Origin: Fibrobacter succinogenes
Lineage (GTDB): Bacteria > Fibrobacterota > Fibrobacteria > Fibrobacterales > Fibrobacteraceae
Length of the DNA stretch: 64,000 nucleotides
Direction: 5' to 3'
Assembly (NCBI GenBank): GCA_902776765.1
Contig: CACYRP010000008.1
Location: 48,736 to 112,735 of the forward strand
Both the position numbers and the translations under genes were made by a program. The notes beneath the pieces are model-generated. The model saw only the letters and a list, made by a program, of their open reading frames with translations. It had not been told where the DNA came from and did not search any database. Shown here piece after piece: positions 25,850 to 35,869 of the stretch (position 1 is its first letter; each line of letters begins with the position of its first letter).

Positions 25850-27547
25850 ATGGATTACGTCATTTTCAGTAGTATATACAAAGATTTTAGGGATGCAATC
25901 TTAGATAATATTCCTGATATCCTTGCGATGATTAAGCGCATCGCTGTTGCAGTTCCTCCAATCTGCAATATTCTAAACGTTGGTTATATCAAAGTCAAAA
26001 TTGTGGCCCCAAGTTCCATAATAACTAAAGAAGGATTGAACGACGAAAGGGTTATTTACGAAGAAGCTTCTGGTTATGAGCCCGTCCCCTTAATCCAAAC
26101 ATACAAAACTGGCGAAAACGGGATGGTCACCATCGAAGTTCGTGCCAAAAAAGGTCACAAATTCATAAGCCCCGAACTTCAAGCAGTAAAACTCATCTGC
26201 GACGATATTTTCATCTTCTCTGGTAGAGCTCGCCTCATGGGAGCCGTCCATAACGCAAGCCAGACCGACCCGATGACAGGTGCACCCAACACATCGCAAC
26301 TCGTACATCGCAGTATCGAACTTAAAGCCAAGAACAAGCTGCAAAACTTCAGCAGCCTCTTCGTCAACCTCAAAAATTACAAGTACATCAACCAGTCCAA
26401 GTCTGCAGCTGTTGGAGACAGAGGTATCATAACCTTTGCGCATACAGTCATGGCCATGTGCCACGACGATGAAATGATTGCCAGATTGGGCGGCGACAAC
26501 TTCCTCATTCTTGTCAAAAAAGAACACAGGGACAAGTTCGTTGATGCGTTAAGAAAGATGCAATTAATAGTCCCCGCTCCGCAAGGACCATCAATTCCTC
26601 TTACGCTACATAGCCGCATCGGCGTTTACGACATCCAGCAGAATGATTCGATGAACGAAATCATGCACTGCAGTTCCGTTGCGTTAAACGATGCCAGACG
26701 CCATCCCGGAACCGACGTTGTCTATTTCGCCCAGAAAATGCTCGACGCCGTCTATCACGAAAAGGAAATTTCGTCGCTTTTCAACGATGCCCTGAAAAAC
26801 AAGGAATTCATCGTTTACTACCAGCCAAAAGTTGACGTGCAATCGCAATCGCTTTGCGGATGCGAAGCTCTTGTCCGCTGGAAACGCAACGGCCAAATTG
26901 TCCCGCCCAATGACTTTTTACCCGTTCTCGAAAAAGAAGCTTCCATTTGCAAGCTCGATTTTTACGTATTCCACAGAGTCTGCGAAGACATCCATTCCTG
27001 GATACAAGCAGGATATGAACCCGTTCGCGTGTCTTCCAATTTTTCAAGGCTCCACTTGAGAAACCCGCACTTGACGGAAGATATCCTGAATACCATGAAG
27101 GAATTCGATATCGACAGCAAGTACATCGAAATTGAACTGACCGAAGCTTCGGATTTCGAAGACAAGGTGGCCATGCAACAATTCGTGGACGGTCTTCGTC
27201 AACATGGCATTACCGTTTCCATTGACGATTTCGGTACAGGCTACTCTACATTCAACGCCATCAAGGACTTGAATGTGAACGTCATTAAGCTTGACAAATC
27301 GCTACTCGACCACATTGGTGGAGAAAACACGCACCATGACGAAGTTGTCATCCGAAACATGGTGAACATGATTAACGAGCTTAATCTTGAAGTTGTTGCC
27401 GAAGGTGTCGAAAATACGAAGCAGCTGGATTTCCTGCAACACGCCAAATGTTCTACAATCCAGGGATTCCTTTTCGACAAGCCTCTTACGAAAGAAGACT
27501 TCGAGAAAAGACTGTCGAACAAGAATACTTACACGCGCGATTCCTAA
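25850..27547 (+). CDS. Cyclic-di-GMP phosphodiesterase with degenerate GGDEF and EAL domains
   Basis: A 565-residue cytoplasmic signalling protein. Residues about 1-125 form an N-terminal sensor-like region that I cannot assign, perhaps GAF-like. About 140-290 is a GGDEF domain with the catalytic signature altered to GGDNF, so it likely does not make c-di-GMP but may bind GTP. About 310-555 is an EAL domain with intact catalytic residues: CEALVRW, VSSNFSRLHL (Asn), EIELTEA (Glu), SIDDFGTGYS (Asp-Asp), VIKLDKSLL (Lys), VVAEGVEN (Glu), IQGFLFDKP (Gln). So it probably hydrolyses c-di-GMP. AAGGGGCGAAA before ATG is a strong ribosome site. The 3' end overlaps the convergent gene at 27544 by four bases. 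Confidence 0.92.
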   Translation: MDYVIFSSIYKDFRDAILDNIPDILAMIKRIAVAVPPICNILNVGYIKVKIVAPSSIITKEGLNDERVIYEEASGYEPVPLIQTYKTGENGMVTIEVRAKKGHKFISPELQAVKLICDDIFIFSGRARLMGAVHNASQTDPMTGAPNTSQLVHRSIELKAKNKLQNFSSLFVNLKNYKYINQSKSAAVGDRGIITFAHTVMAMCHDDEMIARLGGDNFLILVKKEHRDKFVDALRKMQLIVPAPQGPSIPLTLHSRIGVYDIQQNDSMNEIMHCSSVALNDARRHPGTDVVYFAQKMLDAVYHEKEISSLFNDALKNKEFIVYYQPKVDVQSQSLCGCEALVRWKRNGQIVPPNDFLPVLEKEASICKLDFYVFHRVCEDIHSWIQAGYEPVRVSSNFSRLHLRNPHLTEDILNTMKEFDIDSKYIEIELTEASDFEDKVAMQQFVDGLRQHGITVSIDDFGTGYSTFNAIKDLNVNVIKLDKSLLDHIGGENTHHDEVVIRNMVNMINELNLEVVAEGVENTKQLDFLQHAKCSTIQGFLFDKPLTKEDFEKRLSNKNTYTRDS

Positions 27548-27987
27548 AAGAACATCCAGACGGCCATCCATAAAACGATTAGCCCGAACTCGATTTCTCT
27601 AGGAATTCTAACCATAAAACAGCAGCCGAGAGCGATTTCGGCAATAGCGGCGAGGCGTATCCAAGGCGCCTCCGCTCCTGTTTGGTAAAGAGATACATTC
27701 CCGACCAGTTCCACCCAAAGCCAAAATGTTTGGGCAAGCACCATAAAGCGCCTACGGTTTTCGCGAAGCCCCGTCGTAAAAACACATAATGTAAGCGCCA
27801 GCATGCGGAACGGGTAATTTTCCAACGTCGAAATAGCAAGATTCCCCGCGAAAGCCGTATAAAGGCAACTCGTCATGACAATCAAAAACATGACAAGCGT
27901 AATGCGGAGCATACCCTTCATTTTCCAAAGGACCGCCGCAAAAATCAGGCACCAGAGGCACGCCACGGCATTAGCAAACATGCTCAT
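27544..27987 (-). CDS. Small polytopic membrane protein, unknown
   Basis: 147 residues with about four or five hydrophobic helices (residues about 8-22, 28-48, 62-75, 85-100, 120-145), so an inner-membrane protein. No signature I recognise. It starts inside the last codons of the upstream 415-residue membrane gene (4-base overlap) and ends 4 bases inside the convergent EAL gene. The tight coupling suggests that it works with the upstream NrfD-like membrane protein. An alternative ATG (third residue) is equally possible. Confidence 0.65.
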   Translation of the reverse strand: MSMFANAVACLWCLIFAAVLWKMKGMLRITLVMFLIVMTSCLYTAFAGNLAISTLENYPFRMLALTLCVFTTGLRENRRRFMVLAQTFWLWVELVGNVSLYQTGAEAPWIRLAAIAEIALGCCFMVRIPREIEFGLIVLWMAVWMFF

Positions 27988-29231
27988 TTACGTTTAGCCC
28001 TCCTACGCGGTTTAAAGCCTATATGCACAAAAGGTTGCAGACAGACTAACAGGCAACTCACATAAGCTCCAAACGGCCCCGCAAGCGTAATCCAGTCCGA
28101 TGTAAAATAGCCATACATTACAGCCGCGAGAACGCCGCACAACACGGGCAAGCGCACCACCTTGAATTCCGGAGCCGAAAACGGAGAGTAATACTTTTTT
28201 TCTTCGGTATCGGGCATTTCGCCATCCGAACTATCGCTCTCCTCGCCCATCAAGATTTCATCGTTTTCAAAGAAACGCGAAAGCCAAAAACGAACGCCAA
28301 AGAATATGGCGACAAACAATGTTCCCCCTGCAAACATGAGACTTGCATTGGCAAAGTTCGCATTCGCGAAGAAATGAAAATCATTGTGGTTCACCACGAA
28401 ATCACACTTGAGCAAAAAGCCGAACAGGATACTCGAAACCACAAGCATGCGCCCCCAAGGACTTTCGCGCACCACCTCAATGAGCAGCAACTGCGGGACT
28501 GCGCACGCAAATATAAACGAGGCAACACTTCCACCGCCTTTCAAGAGAATAAGCCAAAGGAACAATAGCGACATGAACCAGCTACAGAGCATCAGGAACC
28601 GCTCGATCATACGGTTGTAGTAATTTTCGAACGAGAGAAGCACAACCGAACTGGCAAGTCCCATGTAGAAAACACAAGCCACAACGTACAGCGGGAAAAA
28701 CGATCCCTGCCACACGGAATTTTCAAATTGCGCAAAGCCAAGCGCAAACGACGACACCACCCAGAACACTGTCGGGAGGATAATCCATGCGAGCGGCCGC
28801 CGAATCTTAGCCAGTTCCTTGCAGAGCGCCAAATCTTCAGCGGAATCCGCCGCTACAAGATGCGTCACAAAAAACAAGAGCGAAATAAAACCAACGATAC
28901 CAATGCTATACACATCGCTATTGATCTTGATGGTATTAGAATAGAGCAAAGAAAAAACAATCGCAACAAGGAGACTGCAAAGCGAACTCAGCTCCAACAA
29001 CAGCGACGTGCGACGGTGGATTTTCACCTTCATGATAAGCAAGAATGCCGAAAGGAGAATCCCCGCCTGCGACATGCCGATCCAAAAGATGAAGAGCGTC
29101 TTGGGAAATTTCCAATTACCGCTATTGCGCAAAAGCAATTCGAAGGAACCATCCCAAAACGAGCCCCCTACAGAAAGCAGGAGCAACACGCACAATGCAA
29201 TAAAAAATATGGTAACGACTTTACTGTTCAA
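27984..29231 (-). CDS. Polytopic membrane protein, possibly NrfD/ActC-like
   Basis: A 415-residue protein with about ten predicted helices. Residues 46-90 (FWIGMSQAGILLSAFLLI, then HRRTSLLLELSSLCSLL) resemble the helix pair of NrfD, ActC and ActF quinol-interacting subunits (FWIGIGHAGTLISAILFL, RTSINRFAEAMT). A charged inside loop (EESDSSDGEMPDTEEKK) and a basic tail (KPRRRAKRK) follow. In known complexes such a subunit comes with iron-sulfur and cytochrome partners, none of which is here, so the assignment is by short similarity only. It overlaps the next gene by 4 bases. Confidence 0.5.
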   Translation of the reverse strand: MNSKVVTIFFIALCVLLLLSVGGSFWDGSFELLLRNSGNWKFPKTLFIFWIGMSQAGILLSAFLLIMKVKIHRRTSLLLELSSLCSLLVAIVFSLLYSNTIKINSDVYSIGIVGFISLLFFVTHLVAADSAEDLALCKELAKIRRPLAWIILPTVFWVVSSFALGFAQFENSVWQGSFFPLYVVACVFYMGLASSVVLLSFENYYNRMIERFLMLCSWFMSLLFLWLILLKGGGSVASFIFACAVPQLLLIEVVRESPWGRMLVVSSILFGFLLKCDFVVNHNDFHFFANANFANASLMFAGGTLFVAIFFGVRFWLSRFFENDEILMGEESDSSDGEMPDTEEKKYYSPFSAPEFKVVRLPVLCGVLAAVMYGYFTSDWITLAGPFGAYVSCLLVCLQPFVHIGFKPRRRAKRK

Positions 29232-29253
29232 GTTCAGGCGCCTCCGGCGCAGT

Positions 29254-29385
29254 CATTAGAACTTAGTTAATAGTTACTAGAAATAGTCCCAAAGCAATAA
29301 CGAAATCCATAAATACTATTATAGATTCGCCCCCTAACAATCAATGAAGTCTTCTCTAGTAACTAGCAACTAAAAACTATGAACT
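29254..29385. repeat. Inverted pair of heptad arrays
   Basis: 29254-29288 reads CATTAGA, ACTTAGT, TAATAGT, TACTAGA, AATAGTC; 29358-29385 reads AGTAACT, AGCAACT, AAAAACT, ATGAACT. The inner edges are inverted (TAGTTACTAG against CTAGTAACTA). This fills most of the space between the minus-strand membrane gene and mntP. I looked for a yybP-ykoY manganese riboswitch here and saw none. Confidence 0.65.
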
Positions 29386-29448
29386 ACATATACAATATAT
29401 TTTTTATTTTTTGCGTTCGAAGATTCAAATGAAAAAACATAACGCAAA

Positions 29449-29997
29449 ATGACAACCCTAGAAATCATCATCATCGCCATTGTCGAAGCGATGGACTGTT
29501 TTGCGGTCGCCATTTCGACCGGTCTTTGCAAGTCAGGCATTCGTTACAGCAGCGCATTTTTGCAGGCCGTGAGCTTTGGAGTATTTCAGGGAGGCATGAC
29601 ACTCCTCGGTTATTTCCTGGGAAGTTTCGCAGAACGCTGGTTCAATGCCGTCGGGACGCCTATTGCCTGCGCCATCCTCTGTATCTTGGGCGGACGCATG
29701 ATTTTCGGAGCCATCAGGGGCGGCGACGAGGCCGTACCTTGCAAGCGCTTGAGCCTCACAAACATTTTACTTTTGTCCATCGCCACAAGCATTGACGCCT
29801 TCGCCGTTGGAATTTCATTTGCGTTCATGAACGTGGACCTGACTTTTGCGACCTCGGCCATTGCGTTTGCGAGTTTTGCGATGGGCATCATCGGATTTGA
29901 AATCGGGCGCCATACCGCCAAGCGATTTAAAACGAAGATTCCCGAATTTATCGCCGGGATTATTCTGATTGCGATTGGCGTGAAGATGTTTATATAG
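29449..29997 (+). CDS. mntP: Manganese efflux pump MntP
   Basis: A 182-residue inner-membrane protein of the MntP family, which exports excess Mn2+. Six helices are seen, arranged as two similar halves. Each half has the conserved acidic motif: EAMDCFAVAISTGL in helix 1 and TSIDAFAVGISFAF in helix 4, where the Asp residues line the ion path; GGRMIFGAI lies between, and GFEIGRHTAKRF precedes the last helix. Length is typical. The leader has no obvious ribosome site close to the ATG, and no riboswitch was recognised. Stands alone. Confidence 0.92.
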   Translation: MTTLEIIIIAIVEAMDCFAVAISTGLCKSGIRYSSAFLQAVSFGVFQGGMTLLGYFLGSFAERWFNAVGTPIACAILCILGGRMIFGAIRGGDEAVPCKRLSLTNILLLSIATSIDAFAVGISFAFMNVDLTFATSAIAFASFAMGIIGFEIGRHTAKRFKTKIPEFIAGIILIAIGVKMFI

Positions 29998-30041
29998 GTA
30001 TGAGGCCGGGCGCAAAGCGCCCTTTGAGGTATGAGGTTTGA

Positions 30042-32408
<2,367 letters not shown>

Positions 32409-32469
32409 AAACAAAAACTCGATATCGAATTTGATATCAAGTCATTTATAAAACCTCACCATCAAAATT

Positions 32470-32496
32470 AAAAAGCTCCCTCGTTTGAGGGAGCCC
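32470..32496 (-). terminator. Intrinsic terminator of the M6 protease gene
   Basis: GCTCCCTC at 32475 pairs with GAGGGAGC ending at 32494 around a four-base loop. On the minus strand a T-run follows (CTTTTTAATT). It lies 34 bp after the stop of the minus-strand gene at 32530 and also follows ligA. Confidence 0.85.
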
Positions 32497-32529
32497 TTTA
32501 TTCACAAACAGAATTTTTGCGTTAGCGAA

Positions 32530-35500
32530 TTAGCGAATTGCAATACGCTTCGTTGCGAGGACCTTGCGGCCTTCGACGAGACGAACGATCACAGCACCCT
32601 TGCCAGCGAACCTAGACATATCCAAGCTCATGGAAGCTGCGCTGAATGTTTCGGAGAGGAGCATGTTGCCGCGAACATCAAAGACCTTCAAAGACTTCAC
32701 GCCGTTAGAGGTCATTGCAATGTTCAAAGTATTGTTGACGACAGCCATACTAGCCTTGGTTACAACTGCAGCAGCGATAGCCGTTGTGCCATTGTTTTGA
32801 CCAAGAGCCTTCTTTACAACAGTGGCATCGCAAGAAACAACAGACCACCACCAAGTTTGATTGGCTTCTTCGTTAATCCACTGCGGAACGCCTTCCTTGA
32901 CGCGATCCGGATTCATGGTATAGCACTTGCCGGCAGCCATGTTCCTCAAGCCAGAATTGTAGCAGTTCTTATCATAGCCGCCAGTGCCGTTCTTGAACGC
33001 GATGCAAGTAGATACCACGACTTCGCTGGAGCTGGAAGCAACGGAGCTAGAGGATGCAACACTGGAGCTAGAAGCCACAGAGCTGGAGGATTCCACACTG
33101 GAGCTAGAAGCCACAGAGCTAGAGGATTTCACGCTGGAGCTAGAAGATGCCGGTGCGTCACCGCAAGCGGTTTCAACCCACCACCACTTATCAGAAGCCC
33201 TATTGCTGATATACTGCGGAACGCCGTCCTTGACTCGAGCCGGATTCATGGTATAGCACTTGCCGGCCGCCATATCATCAAGACCGGAGTTGTAGCAGTT
33301 CTTGTCGTAGTTGCCAGAGCCGTTCTTGAACGCGATGCACTTGGAAACGACAACTTCGCTGGAGCTGGATTCAACAGAGCTGGAAGATTCCACGCTGGAG
33401 CTGGATTCGACAGAGCTGGAGGATTCCACGCTGGAGCTGGATTCGACGGAGCTGGAGGATTCCACGCTGGAGCTAGATTCGACAGAGCTGGAAGATTCTT
33501 CGCTGGAGCTAGATTCCGGTTCAACACTGGAACTGGAAACGACCACTTCACCACAAGACGTTTCGACCCACCACCAAGTTTGGGAGGCTTCTTCGTTAAT
33601 CCACTGCGGAACGCCTTCCTTGACGCGAGCAGGATTCATGGTGTAGCACTTGCCAGCAGCCATGTTCCTCAAACCTTCGTTGTAGCAGTTCTTGTCGTAG
33701 TTGCCAGTGCCGTTCTTGAACTTGATGCACTTGGAAACGACAACTTCGCTGGAGCTGGATTCAACAGAGCTGGAGGATTCCACGCTGGAGCTGGATTCAA
33801 CAGAACTCGAAGATTCAACACTGGAGCTAGAAGCGATAGAGCTGGAAGATGCAACACTGGAGCTAGAAGCGATAGAGCTGGAAGATACAACACTGGAGCT
33901 GGAAACCTCTTCATAGCAAGGAGTTTCAAACCACCAGCTTCCATCAGAAGCATCCTTAACAAAATAGTCAAATAAAAAACTACGAGGATGATTCGGGTTC
34001 AAAACATAGCACTTTCCCTCTTTCATGTTATCCAAACCGGACTTATAACAGTATTTTTCAACGTCGCCAACATTCCCCTTAAACTCAATACATCTTTCAA
34101 CAAGATTTGGATTGTCAGAGCTGGAAGAAGACTCGATAAATGGTTCATTCTTGTCGACATTAAACGTAACATATTCGTGATTTTCGGACTCTTTGATGCC
34201 AGAAAGAGCAATATTCGCATTATACCCATCATAAAAGACAAACTTATTGAATTCCGTTACACCACCCCACCCAGGGAACGGATCCTCCGATGACCCCAAG
34301 CCATTTGATCTAGGAACAGCTTCAATAATATCAGCACGCAAATGGTTGCCATCAGCATTAATTCCATTATTACTCCAAACTCTCGCATCATAATCGATAT
34401 GCCAAATCAACATCCCCGAATTCGGCAATTGAGCATCCCAACCTTTCTTTGACCGATATTCAAGCAAATACATTTCATCTGAATTATTCGGATTAGTAAT
34501 GCTATATGCTTGATTGTCATCTATTTTATCCAAGCGCAACGAACCGCTCTCTTTGATTTCCTCAGGAGTCAGCCAGCCCATCGACATTTTTTCGAATGCG
34601 GTATAAAGCACAGGCGCACAATTCATCACGTGGTCCACATTACTAGGGCAAAGATTATCGCCATTCGCCATAACGCTCCAATAGCCAACACTTTCTCGAT
34701 TACTCGTCTTATTCACATCATACATATCCATCAGGCCAAGAAGATGACTAAACTCGTGGATAAAAACGCCGATTCCCTCCAAAGCCGTCGTTGTGTTATC
34801 GTAAGCATACGCATGACTAGAAATTTCGTTTGAGCAAGAATAGTTGCCGCCCCGCCCACTTCCCATGTGGGGCCAAACAGCATCCGATATGCCCGAACCA
34901 GCCGAACTCGGACCTGCAAAAATCACAGATGTATACTCGGGAATACCATTTTTACCATACAACGACATATCAATTCCACCCCGATTGAGCAAATCCTTAG
35001 CTTCCTGTATAGGAGTCGCATCCATTTGTCCATAAGATGCGCGTGTTTTAGAAAGCGTCACTGGACCATAAACATCAAAAATCGGGCGGAATTTTCCATT
35101 CGAGTTCTTTATAAAGTAATCTCTAACACTTCCGGTATTATGATACTTATTATACCCTTCCTTATTCAGATACTCAGTAAATTGAGCCTTGGGGTCAGCG
35201 CTTGAAAACTTCACATCTTGATATTGCGCCAGAATGACTAGCACATGGACTTCACCGCTCTTATTGTAGTTGGGTAACCGCTGTATCGTAGATTTGGCAA
35301 ATTTCGGTTTTTCATATCCAAAATTTTCTGCAATTTGAGCATTTTCACGCAACTTCTGGTAAACCAGATTTTGATTAAGACCTGCAAGGTATCGAATATC
35401 GGTTTCGTTGCGTTCGCCCACATTTCGAGCGTACACTCCCGAAGATTTACCATTCTCATCTGCATAGGCATAAAAACCTAGAGCATCCTTTTGCAAGATG

Positions 35501-35667
35501 TAGCCATCAGCAGTTTCATAGAAATTAAACCACTCATCGCCAACTTGACGAACCACAAGAATTGTTCCATCAGGTTGTTTCATCGGAAAAGTGGCGTTGC
35601 TTGCAGGAATTGCAAAACATTGGGCTACCAAGAAAAACAGTAGCAACATGATCTGAATAATTTTCAT
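32530..35667 (-). CDS. Secreted M6-family metalloprotease with four Cys/Trp repeat domains
   Basis: A 1045-residue exported protein. Signal peptide [19 protein letters not shown], then an M6 (immune inhibitor A-like) protease: [15 protein letters not shown], the zinc site [14 protein letters not shown], and [10 protein letters not shown]. From about residue 515 come four copies of a ~60-residue domain with four Cys ([32 protein letters not shown]), separated by SSSSVE linkers (18-bp tandem DNA repeats). The last ~85 residues ([17 protein letters not shown] to ATKRIAIR) form a basic tail like those on other Fibrobacter secreted enzymes, a likely sorting domain for type IX-style secretion (inference). 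GGAAGGAGAAA before the ATG confirms the start. The Cys/Trp domains may bind substrate or the cell surface; not established. Confidence 0.88.
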   Translation of the reverse strand: MKIIQIMLLLFFLVAQCFAIPASNATFPMKQPDGTILVVRQVGDEWFNFYETADGYILQKDALGFYAYADENGKSSGVYARNVGERNETDIRYLAGLNQNLVYQKLRENAQIAENFGYEKPKFAKSTIQRLPNYNKSGEVHVLVILAQYQDVKFSSADPKAQFTEYLNKEGYNKYHNTGSVRDYFIKNSNGKFRPIFDVYGPVTLSKTRASYGQMDATPIQEAKDLLNRGGIDMSLYGKNGIPEYTSVIFAGPSSAGSGISDAVWPHMGSGRGGNYSCSNEISSHAYAYDNTTTALEGIGVFIHEFSHLLGLMDMYDVNKTSNRESVGYWSVMANGDNLCPSNVDHVMNCAPVLYTAFEKMSMGWLTPEEIKESGSLRLDKIDDNQAYSITNPNNSDEMYLLEYRSKKGWDAQLPNSGMLIWHIDYDARVWSNNGINADGNHLRADIIEAVPRSNGLGSSEDPFPGWGGVTEFNKFVFYDGYNANIALSGIKESENHEYVTFNVDKNEPFIESSSSSDNPNLVERCIEFKGNVGDVEKYCYKSGLDNMKEGKCYVLNPNHPRSFLFDYFVKDASDGSWWFETPCYEEVSSSSVVSSSSIASSSSVASSSSIASSSSVESSSSVESSSSVESSSSVESSSSEVVVSKCIKFKNGTGNYDKNCYNEGLRNMAAGKCYTMNPARVKEGVPQWINEEASQTWWWVETSCGEVVVSSSSVEPESSSSEESSSSVESSSSVESSSSVESSSSVESSSSVESSSSVESSSSVESSSSEVVVSKCIAFKNGSGNYDKNCYNSGLDDMAAGKCYTMNPARVKDGVPQYISNRASDKWWWVETACGDAPASSSSSVKSSSSVASSSSVESSSSVASSSSVASSSSVASSSSEVVVSTCIAFKNGTGGYDKNCYNSGLRNMAAGKCYTMNPDRVKEGVPQWINEEANQTWWWSVVSCDATVVKKALGQNNGTTAIAAAVVTKASMAVVNNTLNIAMTSNGVKSLKVFDVRGNMLLSETFSAASMSLDMSRFAGKGAVIVRLVEGRKVLATKRIAIR

Positions 35668-35812
35668 TTTCTCCTTCCATTTTTTGAAATTATTGCAGCG
35701 ATACTTTATTCTATTTTGCAGACAAATATAATTTCATTTGTAAATAAATTCAAGGCCATTTAAACTTTTTTGCCTCTTTGCCGCCATATAATTAATCAAA
35801 AGCGTTTATCCC

Positions 35813-35844
35813 AAAAAAGCCCCCTCGTTAGAGGGAGCTTTTTT
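35813..35844 (-). terminator. Intrinsic terminator after the Cys/Trp repeat gene
   Basis: GCCCCCTC pairs with GAGGGAGC around GTTA (one mismatch-type pair), flanked by AAAAAA on the left and TTTTTT on the right, so it works on either strand. It follows the stop of the minus-strand gene at 35870 by 26 bp, upstream of the M6 gene. Confidence 0.85.
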
Positions 35845-35869
35845 CGAATTTAAATAATTCGTTAGCGAA

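Noticed and set aside
28374..29270. Plus-strand open frames (up to 180 codons) opposite the NrfD-like membrane protein
   Set aside because: Antisense shadow with basic low-complexity product; the minus-strand frame has clear transmembrane helices.
29232..29448. A yybP-ykoY manganese riboswitch upstream of mntP
   Set aside because: The leader is mostly inverted heptads; no conserved riboswitch core could be recognised.
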